Of a stretch of DNA of 64,000 nt, positions 1 through 8,208 are shown piece by piece. The notes below the pieces were generated by a model, which had not been told where the DNA came from, searched no databases, and was given only the letters and a program-made list of their open reading frames with translations. The stretch is from Halocalculus aciditolerans. GTDB lineage: Archaea; Halobacteriota; Halobacteria; Halobacteriales; Halobacteriaceae. Positions within the stretch are counted from its first letter, which is position 1. Every line of letters starts with the position of its first letter. The position numbers were made by a program, and so were the translations under genes. Where the stretch lies: assembly GCF_014647475.1 (NCBI RefSeq), contig NZ_BMPG01000003.1:372001-436000 (forward strand), in the 5' to 3' direction.

Positions 1-1
1 G

Positions 2-307
2 AAGCTCGCGGAGATGGCGACGCAGATCACGAACGCTCAACTCCTCGCGCACCGCCTCAGCGACCTGAAAGAGCGCGGCGACCTCCGCCCGCAGCAGGTC
101 TCGATGGCGAAGCGGAACAACGTCCGCATGGCCCGCGACCAGACGCGCGTCGCCCGCGAGATGCTCGGCGGCAACGGCATCACCGCTGACTACAGCCCGA
201 TGCGCCACCTCTCGAACATGGAGACCGTCTACACCTACGAGGGAACCCACGACATCCACTCCCTCATCCTCGGCCAGGACCTCACCGGCATCGCCGCGTT
301 CGAATAA
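2..307 (+). CDS. acyl-CoA dehydrogenase, C-terminal part (partial)
   Basis: The gene enters from outside the window, so only about the last 101 residues are visible. They match the C-terminal all-alpha domain of acyl-CoA dehydrogenases: the stretch ARDQTRVAREMLGGNGITAD is the typical R-x-x-x-LGGNGI helix, followed by the YEGTHDIHSLILGQDLTG end in which Y-E-G-T is the classic FAD/substrate-site motif. The Asp after THxIH and the overall wording suggest the glutaryl-CoA dehydrogenase-like branch, but that is an inference. The enzyme would be a cytosolic FAD-dependent dehydrogenase in fatty-acid or amino-acid breakdown. It converges on the next gene (minus strand). Confidence 0.9.
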   Translation, partial: KLAEMATQITNAQLLAHRLSDLKERGDLRPQQVSMAKRNNVRMARDQTRVAREMLGGNGITADYSPMRHLSNMETVYTYEGTHDIHSLILGQDLTGIAAFE

Positions 308-611
308 CTCCCCATCGGAACTTCGGGCGCTTTCGACACTCTCGGTACTCTCGATACTTCCGCCGTTCTCCTCTCTCGACGCCGTCGACGACCGCGTGTC
401 CAACCCGCAGCAGAAACCCGGGAATACTACACTACTCATAATTATCTAAGACAGAATATTTAGATATTCTGTCTAATTCATCTATGAGATAGTTCTGTTG
501 AGGTGCTCGCGAGGTTCATTAGTCGGTCGCTGATGAACGACGGATAAGTCTCGAAGAAGCGCCCAGTAGGGAGAACGAGTGAGGGAGACTGGGACTTGCT
601 CAGCCTGCGGA
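308..611. other. convergent intergenic region with an AT-rich hairpin
   Basis: This region lies between the convergent ends of the acyl-CoA dehydrogenase and the large minus-strand gene. I see no convincing gene. It holds an AT-rich patch at about 420-480 containing a perfect inverted repeat (annotated separately). Confidence 0.6.
449..474. promoter_or_regulatory. perfect 11-bp inverted repeat (operator or hairpin)
   Basis: AGACAGAATAT, a 4-nt TTAG spacer, then ATATTCTGTCT. It could be a bidirectional terminator hairpin for the two converging genes, or a TetR-type operator left from a lost gene. It lacks a run of T after the stem, and the arms are AT-rich, which favours operator over strong terminator. 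Confidence 0.45.
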
Positions 612-2861
612 TTACTCTACGGGTTCGGCGGTGACGCCGGCGGCGTCGAGGGCGTCGTCGAGGGAGCCGAACTCGCGGTTGAAGCGGAGGATGGAGTGCG
701 GGCAGTCGTGCATCACGTCGCTGCGGGTGGGGACGCGGCCCTTCTCGGCGCGGAGTTCGCGGAGGGCGTCCGCGAGTCGCGCTTCGAGGGATTTGGGTTC
801 GGGGTTCGGCTCGGGGTCGTCGGTGCTGTCGGGCGTCCACGCGTCGAGTTCGGTCTTCGCGTCCGCCCAGCTGTCGAAGTAGCGGTCGTAGAGCGTCGCG
901 TCGTAGCGGCCGTGCGCGTTCATCTGCTCGCGCGTCGGGATCTCGCCGAGGCCGAGGGAGACGCGCTGGAGTTCGCCGAGGAGGCGCGGGCGCGGCTCAC
1001 AGCCCGCGGCTTCGACGGCTTCGGTCCACGAGCCGTACGCCTCGATGCAGTCCGCGACGGTGACGTCGCTCTCGACGAGGTCGGTCTCTTCGAGCACGTC
1101 GCCTTTCGCCTCGTGGAGCGCCGCGAGCTCGTCGCGGACCTCAGCGAGCCGGCCGGACTCCTCGTACGTGCGTTCGGCGTCCGGCGACGACGCGTCGTCT
1201 TCCGTCGTCGCTTCGGCGTCGGGTTCAGCATCGAGTTCCGGTTCGTCGTTAACTTCCGGTTCGGCGGCGTCGGTCGCCGCGTCGTCCTCGACGGTGGCCG
1301 TCGGCTCCGGTTCCGGCTCCGCGCCGGGTTCGGCTTCGGCGTCGAGCGCGTCGCCGGCGAGGCCGTCGGTCGACTTTTCGAGCGTGGTCGGCGTGGACGT
1401 CCCGGCGACGCTGACGCCCTCGATGGGTTCGCGCGGGGGAATCTCGGGGAGTTCGGTGAGGCGGCGTTCGATATCGGTCTCCGGCGGGAGCGCGCGGGAG
1501 TCGCCGGGGAGGTCGTCGACGTCGACCTCGATGGGCGCGACGGCGCGCTCGTCGAGGTAGGTCTCGTAGGCGTCGCGGGCGTCCTGGAGGTGGGCTTTCG
1601 CCTCCTCGACGTCGCCCGCGATTTTCGCGCGCTCGAACTGCTCGTGCGCGTGGTAGGCGTCGCGCACCGTCTCGTAGGAACGCCGGTACCGCTCGGGAAC
1701 CGCGTCGCGACCGCTCTCGGCCGCGGCCTCGGACGCGTCGAGGGAGTCGCTCGCGGATTCGGCGGCGGTCGAGGAGCGGTCGTCGCCGGCGGCGCTCGGC
1801 GCGGTGCTCTCGCCGGCGACCGTCCCGGAGGGGTCCGCGAGGTCGCTCGCGCGCGCCGCGTCCATATCGGCCGACGTCGCGCCGCGCGGCTCCGGTTCGA
1901 CGTCGCGGTCGGCGGGAGGTTCGGGGGCCGAATCGGCGTCGGTCTCCGAGTCCTCGGCGGGTTCGGTGGCGGTGACGTCGAGCGGCTCGACCTGCGACTC
2001 CGCGAGGGCGTCGATTGCGCCGGAGACGGAGCCCTGCGTGGGGATGTGGTCGTAGTCGCCAGCGCGCGTCAGCGGCTCCTTCGTCTTCAGCGTCGTCCGC
2101 GTGTCGGCGTTCGCGGGTTCGGGAGCGTCTTCGAGTTCGGCGGAGTCGGAGACGGAGTCGGCGTCCGCGTCGCGGTCGGGGTCGTCGTCGGTCTCCGGCG
2201 GCTCGATGGGTTCGTCGTCGATGGCTTCGACGAGGTCGAGGCCGTCGGCCATCGTCGTCGATCCGGCGGGGGCCCAGTCGACCGCGCGCTGTGCGGAGTC
2301 GGCGGCTTCGGCGAGTTCCGCGTCGGCGGAGACCCCGTCCTCCTCGCGGCGGCGCGCGCCGGCCTCGCGTTTCTGCCGCGCGCGTTCGAGGTGAGCGTCG
2401 GCGACGCGCTCGTCGACGAACGTGCGCGCAGCCGGAATCGCCCCGGTGTCCTTCGTGCGGAACGTGATCTCCGTGTCCGCGGTTTCGATCGTGAGTTTCG
2501 TCTGCTTCGAGAGCTTCCGTCGGCCGGTCGTCGCGTCGACGGTTTCGAGTTCGGTGTAGGGGACGTCGATGGTCGTGTCGCCGTCGGGGCCGCCGGCGAC
2601 GCAGAGGATGCGGTCGTCGGTCGCGACGAGCATCGTCGCGTACTTGCCGAACCGGTGGTCGAGCGGCTCGCCGTTCACCGCGATGTCCGGCGTGCCAGCG
2701 CTCGCGAAGACGTAGTGGGGGAGTTCGCCCTCGTCGAGGTAGGCGTAGAGCGGGTCGTCGCTGAGGCCAGCGCTCCCGCGGACGCCGCCGGTGCCGGTAC
2801 GCTTGAGCAGGGACGGGCTGTAGTCCCCGCGCGACCGCATGTAGGTGTTGAGTAAATCCAC
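612..2861 (-). CDS. large acidic protein with N-terminal PH-like domain and C-terminal HNH-associated repeats
   Basis: The protein has 749 residues and probably starts at GTG (2861). Residues about 30-160 look like a bacterial/archaeal PH-like beta domain (short strands around ATDDRILCVAGG and a positively charged KLSKQTKLTIE segment). The middle (about 165-570) is a very acidic, low-complexity linker with a short helical stretch near residues 390-440. The last 180 residues carry two to three copies of the homing-endonuclease-associated repeat, recognisable from G-x-x-P-T-R-x-x-(M/V) followed by a R/Y-F-x-S-W/L-x-x-A pattern (for example LGEIPTREQ and KGRVPTRSD). In other haloarchaeal proteins these repeats are small DNA-binding helical units. 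A DNA-associated role is therefore inferred. No HNH nuclease motif is visible. Confidence 0.7.
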   Translation of the reverse strand: MDLLNTYMRSRGDYSPSLLKRTGTGGVRGSAGLSDDPLYAYLDEGELPHYVFASAGTPDIAVNGEPLDHRFGKYATMLVATDDRILCVAGGPDGDTTIDVPYTELETVDATTGRRKLSKQTKLTIETADTEITFRTKDTGAIPAARTFVDERVADAHLERARQKREAGARRREEDGVSADAELAEAADSAQRAVDWAPAGSTTMADGLDLVEAIDDEPIEPPETDDDPDRDADADSVSDSAELEDAPEPANADTRTTLKTKEPLTRAGDYDHIPTQGSVSGAIDALAESQVEPLDVTATEPAEDSETDADSAPEPPADRDVEPEPRGATSADMDAARASDLADPSGTVAGESTAPSAAGDDRSSTAAESASDSLDASEAAAESGRDAVPERYRRSYETVRDAYHAHEQFERAKIAGDVEEAKAHLQDARDAYETYLDERAVAPIEVDVDDLPGDSRALPPETDIERRLTELPEIPPREPIEGVSVAGTSTPTTLEKSTDGLAGDALDAEAEPGAEPEPEPTATVEDDAATDAAEPEVNDEPELDAEPDAEATTEDDASSPDAERTYEESGRLAEVRDELAALHEAKGDVLEETDLVESDVTVADCIEAYGSWTEAVEAAGCEPRPRLLGELQRVSLGLGEIPTREQMNAHGRYDATLYDRYFDSWADAKTELDAWTPDSTDDPEPNPEPKSLEARLADALRELRAEKGRVPTRSDVMHDCPHSILRFNREFGSLDDALDAAGVTAEPVE

Positions 2862-2902
2862 GGTAGGGTCCCTCGTCTGTCTGAAAGAAATGACCCCAGA
2901 CC

Positions 2903-2914
2903 CATATAATTTAC
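2903..2914 (-). promoter_or_regulatory. TATA-like promoter element
   Basis: Read on the minus strand the sequence is aaattatatg, about 45 bases upstream of the GTG start at 2861. It is the only AT-rich patch in this 93-base gap and fits an archaeal TATA box with a short leader. Confidence 0.4.
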
Positions 2915-2954
2915 TGCCATAGAATGCAGGAATAAACTCGGCGGGTGGTGTGCG

Positions 2955-3977
2955 CTACGCGTCCTTCGCGTCCGCCGTCGACTCCTGTGGCGCGTTGTCG
3001 TCGGCGTCGTAGCTCTCGCCGCGGCCGTCGTAGGTGTCGCCGTCCGGACTCCGCTCGTTCTGCTGTTTCTTCGACCCTTCGCGGACGAGGATGTGGCCGC
3101 CGGAAGCGACCGCGTAGTCCGTCTCGCCGAGCGCGATGTCGTAGATGGTCTTCTCGGTCGGCGAGTGGAGGCGGTCCCAGCGAGGCACGTCGTCCGCGGG
3201 CGTGCGCTGGTAGATGTGGCCGCTCGCGCCGGCCGCCACCATCGTCTCGTCCTCGACGCCGAACGCGCGCAGCGCGCCCTTTCCGACTCGGAGCGGCGTC
3301 CAGGAGTGGTAGGAGTCGTCGTAGCGGTAGACGCGGCCGCCGCCGGCGGCGACGTAGACTCGGCCGTTCTCCCCCGCCCAGATGTCGTAGAAGTTCACCT
3401 GTGCGTTCACGATGCCGATGTCCTTCCAGCCGTCGCTCTCCGTCGTCCGGTACGCGCTCCCGGACGTGTTCACGGCGTAGCCGACGCCGTCCGAGCTCGC
3501 GGCGAGCGCCGTGATTTTCGCACCGGACCCCGGCTTCGACGCGTAGCCCCACTTGATGTCGAAGCCGTCGATGGCGAACGGCAGCACCTCGCCGCTCCCG
3601 TTCGACGCGAGCGCCTTCTCGCTCCCCGCGTCACCGGAGACGGCGATACCCTCCCACGTCGAGGTCATCTCCTTCGGGAAGGAGTAGTCGTACTTCCGGT
3701 CGGTCTCGACGTCGTAGCAGCCGAGCGAACCGGACGAGCCGAGGAACCACACGCGCGTCCCGTCGTCCGTCACGTCGATGCCGCGCAGCGCGTTGTCCCG
3801 CGTCGCCGGACCGTCGTCGACGAGCACGCGCCAGTCGCCGTCGCGTCGCGTGACAATCGTCCCGGACGCGCCCACGGCGACCGGGCCGTTTACCGTGTTC
3901 ACGATCTGGTACAGCGTCTTCTGGGTCGGGGAGGAGTAGGTCTGCCACTGCCGCCCGCCGAGATCAGAACCGAGCAT
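2955..3977 (-). CDS. WD40/Ycf48-like beta-propeller protein
   Basis: The 340-residue protein is built of repeated beta-blades with alternating G-x-x-V/Y-V-A-A-G-x-x-G and T-x-Y/D-I patterns (VAVGASGTIVTRRDGDW, VYVAAGGGRVYRYDD, MVAAGASGHIYQR). This is typical of WD40/Ycf48-like propellers found in many haloarchaea. No signal peptide is visible, so it is probably cytoplasmic. The last 45 residues are a hydrophilic, acidic tail. The first and last blades share the S-P-T-Q/E-K-T-x-Y-Q/D-I phrase, as expected when the ring is closed by related blades. No enzymatic residues can be assigned; the likely role is a protein-interaction scaffold. Confidence 0.7.
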   Translation of the reverse strand: MLGSDLGGRQWQTYSSPTQKTLYQIVNTVNGPVAVGASGTIVTRRDGDWRVLVDDGPATRDNALRGIDVTDDGTRVWFLGSSGSLGCYDVETDRKYDYSFPKEMTSTWEGIAVSGDAGSEKALASNGSGEVLPFAIDGFDIKWGYASKPGSGAKITALAASSDGVGYAVNTSGSAYRTTESDGWKDIGIVNAQVNFYDIWAGENGRVYVAAGGGRVYRYDDSYHSWTPLRVGKGALRAFGVEDETMVAAGASGHIYQRTPADDVPRWDRLHSPTEKTIYDIALGETDYAVASGGHILVREGSKKQQNERSPDGDTYDGRGESYDADDNAPQESTADAKDA

Positions 3978-4060
3978 CGGACTAAATTACAACTCCTGTA
4001 TTGATAAAACAATGGGCCGTCGTCGGGGTCGCCTCGTTCAGCAGGCGTGCGACCCGCCGC

Positions 4061-4477
4061 CTAGAAGGACAGGTGGCTCGACGACCCCGGCCCGACGTCG
4101 TCGTTCGATTCCTTCTCGCCCTCGTGGGCGAAGGTGTAGTTCGAATCGGTGAGCGTCACCTCGTCGCCGTCGACGGTCACGTCCACCGAGACGAGCGTCG
4201 TTCCCGCGGCCTCCCCGTTGTCGCAGTCGCCCGAACACGCGTCGAACATCGACCCGTGCTTCGGACAGATAATCTCCCCGTCCCGCATCGCCGCCCCCAT
4301 TCCGCGGTCGAGCCGCTGCGCCTCGTGCGTACACCGGTTAACCCACGCCTTCGCCCCCGTCTCCTCGCAGGGCACGACGATGACTTCCTCCCGGTTCCCG
4401 CGCGCGTCGTACGCCGTGAAGAGTACCGACCGCCGCTCCTCGACCTCTTCCACGGTCGCCACGACCGTGTCGCTCAT
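4061..4477 (-). CDS. Rieske [2Fe-2S] ferredoxin-like protein
   Basis: The protein has 138 residues from MSDTVVATVEEVEE; an upstream ATG at 4504 would add nine Arg/Gly-rich residues and is less likely. It carries a Rieske cluster signature: C-T-H in NRCTHEAQRL and C-P-K-H in IICPKHGSMFD, followed by an additional CSGDC loop. This gives a two-Cys, two-His [2Fe-2S] site. There is no transmembrane anchor, so it is a soluble Rieske ferredoxin of the NirD/dioxygenase type rather than the bc1 subunit. No partner reductase or oxygenase is adjacent. Confidence 0.9.
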   Translation of the reverse strand: MSDTVVATVEEVEERRSVLFTAYDARGNREEVIVVPCEETGAKAWVNRCTHEAQRLDRGMGAAMRDGEIICPKHGSMFDACSGDCDNGEAAGTTLVSVDVTVDGDEVTLTDSNYTFAHEGEKESNDDVGPGSSSHLSF

Positions 4478-4949
4478 CCCTCGCCCCCCGCGAACCGCAC
4501 GCACTCACCACCCGCGACACGGTCACCGTTCGCTCTCACTCGCGTCATACGTCCCCCCACGCGTTGCGGGGCAAAAACGACTCGGACACCCCGCGAAACT
4601 AACCCCAATATGCCACCATACCCCTAATAACCATCTAAGAGATCTATTCCGGAATACCCCTAATACCGTTAATATCCAGCATAGATATAGTTCCCGAACA
4701 GCCCGTAGACGCCGCATACTGGCCGATATATCGCTGTCCGGAATTCGCCCGTGTTCGACTGGAACAGCGGACACGACGGTGTTTACACGGCGGCTCCGAC
4801 GCGTCGCGACGGTCCGCGACGTCGACGCCTGCCGCGACGACCGAAGCCGTGTTTAGCCAAACGACAGCAGTCGATCAATCGCTCACGGGTAGAAGCCCGA
4901 AAGAGTCCGAACCGTCGCGAGCGAAGATCAGCCGGACGTGAACGTGCGC
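4478..4949. other. gene-free region with short direct repeats
   Basis: I see no convincing gene here; open frames on both strands lack haloarchaeal coding character. The AT-rich part (about 4595-4690) contains the direct repeat ATACCCCTAATA at 4618 and 4654 (36-bp spacing), plus other ccctaata-like words. Confidence 0.5.
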
Positions 4950-5690
4950 TCAGGCCCGGGCTTTACCGTCCTGAGACGCTGAGAGCGTGGTCGTATTCTG
5001 TTCGCCTCCGGAATCGGCACCGGGCGAGTCTGTCCGGATCGCTTCCCAGTCCGTAATCGCCGACACCGTACCGTTCGCCAGGTCAACCCGCACGGAGTAT
5101 TTGAGTTCGTGTCGCTGTGGTTCGCTGGGCTGTCGAATCTGGACAACTGCCCGGTCCGCGACATACGTCGGCTCACGGCGGGCGACAACTGCGCCATCCT
5201 CGTTGTCACCGGTAGCGTTCGAGATCGTGAACGTCTCGCCGGTATCCACGGACCCGTCGGTAGTCGCGTTATACCTGCCCGTCGGCTCTGCTGAGACAGT
5301 GATCTCGCGAATCGGGTCCACGGTAACGGTATAGTTCTCCAGCGACGCGAGCGCTGTCTGCACGGTCTGATTGTGTCGCGCAATCTGTCGCGCTCGCTGC
5401 CGTTCAGTCGCCGTTAGTGGTCGCTCTGCTTCGGTCTGCACCCTGAACTGGGCGGAGCCGACTTTCTCGATCTGAATCATCCGTACGTTCGACATGTTCT
5501 CGACGAGCGTGACGTTGTGACCAGCGTTCGACCAGGTGACGCTCTCGTCGGAGATCACGAACTGCGGACGTTCGCCGGGACTCGTCAGGGGAGTCGTCAT
5601 CCCGAGCCCAGTCCCCACGCCGGCCAGCGTCACTCCGAGCACGGCCAGGCCGGCGACGAGGAGTACCCGAGCACGAATCTCTGAGTCCAT
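4950..5690 (-). CDS. exported or membrane-anchored protein, regulator-associated
   Basis: The protein has 246 residues. Residues 8-30 form one hydrophobic segment (LLVAGLAVLGVTLAGVGTGL), so the remainder is probably outside the cell, anchored by its N-terminus. The external part is rich in Thr/Asn and beta-strand patterns, with helix-rich TATERQRARQIARHNQT in the middle. I do not recognise a family. It is transcribed divergently from the membrane-tethered HTH regulator, and the shared 135-base gap holds a phased GAAAC/GTTTC array, so it is likely a target of that regulator. Confidence 0.65.
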   Translation of the reverse strand: MDSEIRARVLLVAGLAVLGVTLAGVGTGLGMTTPLTSPGERPQFVISDESVTWSNAGHNVTLVENMSNVRMIQIEKVGSAQFRVQTEAERPLTATERQRARQIARHNQTVQTALASLENYTVTVDPIREITVSAEPTGRYNATTDGSVDTGETFTISNATGDNEDGAVVARREPTYVADRAVVQIRQPSEPQRHELKYSVRVDLANGTVSAITDWEAIRTDSPGADSGGEQNTTTLSASQDGKARA

Positions 5691-5730
5691 TAGTCGGATG
5701 TTGGCTGAAAGCCCTCATCAAGCCCGGGGT

Positions 5731-5776
5731 GAAACGCGTTTGGAAGCAGTTGGAAACGCGTTTCACGGGCGTTTCA
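5731..5776. promoter_or_regulatory. phased array of GAAAC/GTTTC half-sites (operator)
   Basis: GAAAC half-sites lie at 5731 and 5753 (22 bp apart), with a degenerate GGAAG at 5742 between them. GTTTG/GTTTC half-sites lie at 5738, 5760 and 5771. GAAACGCGTTTC at 5753-5764 is a perfect palindrome. Spacing is in steps of 11 bp, placing the sites on one DNA face. The array sits between the divergent starts at 5690 and 5826, so it probably controls both genes. Confidence 0.65.
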
Positions 5777-5825
5777 GGGCGTGAGAACGATAACTATTAA
5801 ACCGTCGTTCGGGGTATCAGCCGGT

Positions 5826-6404
5826 ATGGACAGCCCCGCCCTCCGGAACGTGCATCTCCTCGCGGCGGTGGTCTTCGTCGCGTCCGTCCTCGTTCTCGCC
5901 GTCCAGTTGATTACGCCATTACCAATCGTGGTGTCACTCGGCGAAAGCGGGACGCAGACGGCCCGCGTCGGCCAGTATTTCGCGTATGATGACGTCGCGG
6001 TCGTCGTCGTTGCGTCGGTCCTCAGCGGGGCGAGCGCGACGTATCTCGTCCTCCACGACCGGGCACACCGCTTGGTAGACCAACTCGGGAACGCAGACCC
6101 CGAGTCACACCCGCGACCGGAACCGAACGGCGGCACCGAGACCGGCGATGGCGGTGAGCGCGACGGCGAGGACGGGAGCTCACGACGCGAGCAGTGGGAG
6201 AAGACGGCCGAGTCCCTGAAGAACAACGAAGCGACCGTCTACACGCTACTCATCGAGGCGGGTGGTGAACGCCCGCAGCGCGAACTCGTCGAAGAGACCG
6301 ACCTCTCGAAGGCGACGGTCAGTCGAACACTGGATAAGCTCGAGAACAGGGGGCTCGTCGAGCGAAAGCGGAGCGGCATGGGGAACACGATACGCCTCCA
6401 GTAG
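5826..6404 (+). CDS. membrane-anchored winged-HTH transcriptional regulator
   Basis: The protein has 192 residues. The ATG at 5826 is preferred because an upstream ATG at 5781 would overlap the operator array. Two membrane segments lie at about residues 7-30 and 54-76, with a short external loop carrying the phrase ESGTQTARVGQYFAYDD between them. An acidic linker follows. The C-terminal 65 residues are a winged helix of MarR/IclR-like type (QRELVEETDLSKATVSRTLDKLENRGLVERKRSGMGN) in the cytoplasm. The regulator is flanked by two exported-protein genes, and phased operator arrays lie on both sides of its gene. The picture is a membrane-tethered regulator that may sense the envelope; this is inference. 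Confidence 0.8.
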   Translation: MDSPALRNVHLLAAVVFVASVLVLAVQLITPLPIVVSLGESGTQTARVGQYFAYDDVAVVVVASVLSGASATYLVLHDRAHRLVDQLGNADPESHPRPEPNGGTETGDGGERDGEDGSSRREQWEKTAESLKNNEATVYTLLIEAGGERPQRELVEETDLSKATVSRTLDKLENRGLVERKRSGMGNTIRLQ

Positions 6405-6415
6405 CGAGAGCAGCT

Positions 6416-6460
6416 GAAACGCGCCTCAAACGCGTTTCCAACCGTTTTCAGGCGTGTTTC
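6416..6460. promoter_or_regulatory. second phased array of GAAAC/GTTTC half-sites
   Basis: GAAAC lies at 6416 and CAAAC at 6427. GTTTC-type half-sites lie at 6434, about 6445 (TTTTC) and 6456. All steps are 11 bp, and AAACGCGTTT at 6428-6437 forms the palindromic core. The array starts 12 bases after the stop of the regulator gene and is upstream of the exported-protein gene at 6592. Confidence 0.65.
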
Positions 6461-6591
6461 CAATCAAGCCCTAAGAGGTCTTTCAGCCAATGGAGAACTG
6501 CGGCGAACCGGGACGCCCCGGCCCAGGTCCCGCTGACTGCTTCGCAGGTACGGCCCTCCGGTCCCGGTCCGCCGCTCCAAGCAACCGAACC

Positions 6592-7212
6592 ATGCAACGC
6601 AAAGCACTCACGCTCGCGGTCGTCACGCTGCTCGCCTTCGGAGCGAGCGGTGCCGTCGCGGCGTCAATCGGCCCGAGCCCGTCGGCGGCTACCGCACAGT
6701 CGCCGGCAGCCGACGCATCGCCCGCCAACTACACAGTCGAAGTCACCGACCCCTACGACCGGCTGAGCGCTGGAGAAGTAGAGACGGCGTGGCAGGTCGC
6801 GTGGAAGAACGACACCGTCAGAAACCACTTCGAGGACGATTCCCCCGTTCACTTCGAAGTGTGGGCACCACAGCCCGATGAGAACCGGGTCGTGGTGTCG
6901 GTCGAGCTAGCTGACGAACCCGACAGCGCACGCGTCCTGGCGACCGTGCACCTCGACAATCCCGCCGGTGAGCGGGTGAGCGACGTCAAGGAACCGACCC
7001 CGGTCACCAGCAACGGGACGTTCTCGGTCGAATCCGGCGAGTACCACTCAGTCGATACTGGCGAACCGACCGAGTTCGAAACGGGCGGGTCGATCACCAT
7101 CGCGGTCAGCAGCGGAAACGTAGACCCCGAGGGCATCTCCGTCCGTCTCGCCTCGGATAATCAGACCGCAGTCACCGAAGAAGGGAACACGACCCAGGTA
7201 CCTGCCGAGTGA
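6592..7212 (+). CDS. secreted protein, probable target of the adjacent regulator
   Basis: The protein has 206 residues from MQRKALTLAVVTLLAFGASG; the ATG at 6490 would only add a Gly/Pro-rich leader running into the promoter. A Sec-type signal peptide covers residues 1-24, with a likely cleavage after AVAA. The mature part has the phrase DRLSAGEVETAWQVAWKND and beta-rich segments with N-x-T sites. No known family is recognised. A phased GAAAC/GTTTC array lies 130 bases upstream, matching the array in front of the divergent gene pair, so these three genes probably form one small regulon. Confidence 0.7.
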   Translation: MQRKALTLAVVTLLAFGASGAVAASIGPSPSAATAQSPAADASPANYTVEVTDPYDRLSAGEVETAWQVAWKNDTVRNHFEDDSPVHFEVWAPQPDENRVVVSVELADEPDSARVLATVHLDNPAGERVSDVKEPTPVTSNGTFSVESGEYHSVDTGEPTEFETGGSITIAVSSGNVDPEGISVRLASDNQTAVTEEGNTTQVPAE

Positions 7213-7710
7213 CCTGGTCGGTCCCGCACCGACTCGGCGAAGCCGCACAACCACCTCCATCCGTGGCTCCGTTGGGTGACGTATGACAAACGACGCGTCG
7301 CTGGGTACCCGTCTCAAAGCGGAGCCGACGAGAGACCGTACAGTTATCGTGGTCTCCGTCTTCGCGGCACTGCTCACCACCTACCCGATGTACCGGACTG
7401 GGACGTCGTCTGCCGCGTCCCTTCTAGCTCGCCATCGCGGTTAGCATCCCGCACGTCTACGAGCAGTACTGGCCGACCACATACTCCGGTGGTGCCGCCG
7501 TGTGAACGATCTCGGCGGCGCTCGTCGACGAATGAACGATCGGCGCACCGTAGGGGACGCGTGTTCGACGAACCGGTTCTCTGTACGCACCACCGGTCTC
7601 ACCCCCTCCGTCGGTAACAGAGAAACGGGGCCGCTCTCACCGACGGGGGTTCTCATCGACTTACGTCTTCGGCGTCGGCGCTCATCTGGACGAACCGCGG
7701 TGTTCGGCTG
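7213..7710. other. region with a broken small membrane-protein gene
   Basis: Apart from the remnant at about 7283-7504 (listed separately) I see no gene in this stretch. The remaining open frames are Arg/Ser-rich shadow-type sequences. Confidence 0.4.
7283..7504 (+). pseudogene. frameshifted small membrane protein (remnant)
   Basis: The ATG at 7283 opens a frame reading LGTRLKAEPTRDRTVIVVSV then FAALLTTYPMYRTG, a plausible N-terminal helix, and reaches a stop at 7441-7443. In another frame the DNA continues as LAIAVSIPHVYEQYWPTTYS to a stop near 7504, which looks like the second half of the same small membrane protein. A deletion plus frameshift between the two halves would explain this. The family is not identified. 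Confidence 0.35.
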
Positions 7711-8208
7711 TTACGCACGTAAGGCGATGAGTAACGCGAACACGCCGACGAGGAGCGCCGCGAGCGCCCACACGGACCCCTGACCGAGCGTGCTCACGAA
7801 CACGGCGTAGCCGATACCTGATCCGGCGGCGAAGACGACGATACTACTGATCGCGTGAACGAGTTCGATCCGAGTCGTAGCGGGAGAGTCGCCGACCTCA
7901 GCGGCGATCCCCAGTGCGTTCCGTCCGACGTCCCACGCGACCATCGTGAGAACCGCCGCAGTCAGTACGAGGCTCGGAGCCACTCCCGCGAGACTCGCAA
8001 ACACGAGTCCGCCGACGAACACCACCCCGCCGCTATCGACGAGCAAGCGCGACTGCCGAGAGAGGCCGGCCGCGAGGAGACAGACGCCGAGGACGCCGCC
8101 GACGAGCGTTGGAAGCGAGACCGCGATCACGAGGGGTACGACGATCGCGGCGGCCAGTGAGATCCCAGCGCTCACCCGTGGTACTCGCGTCCGTCGACGT
8201 CGCATCAC
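7711..8208 (-). CDS. DUF7519-type membrane protein
   Basis: The 165-residue protein has five or six hydrophobic segments spread along its whole length. It is the last gene of an operon: its ATG overlaps the stop of the DUF58 gene (8205-8208, ATGA-type coupling). In other haloarchaea a small polytopic protein in this place of the DUF4129/DUF58 cluster is annotated DUF7519; the assignment here rests on position, size and topology. The function is unknown, presumably in the membrane complex formed with the DUF58 protein. Confidence 0.65.
   Translation of the reverse strand: MMRRRRTRVPRVSAGISLAAAIVVPLVIAVSLPTLVGGVLGVCLLAAGLSRQSRLLVDSGGVVFVGGLVFASLAGVAPSLVLTAAVLTMVAWDVGRNALGIAAEVGDSPATTRIELVHAISSIVVFAAGSGIGYAVFVSTLGQGSVWALAALLVGVFALLIALRA

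Noticed and set aside
579-2855. 758-residue plus-strand open frame opposite the PH/HNH-repeat gene
   Set aside because: It is antisense to a protein with recognisable domains; the long frame results from high GC and codon bias, and it is Val/Arg/Gly-rich without motifs.
4523-4774. 83-residue minus-strand frame upstream of the Rieske gene
   Set aside because: It contains a short hydrophobic run but no coherent coding character and no known relation; it covers the AT-rich repeat region.
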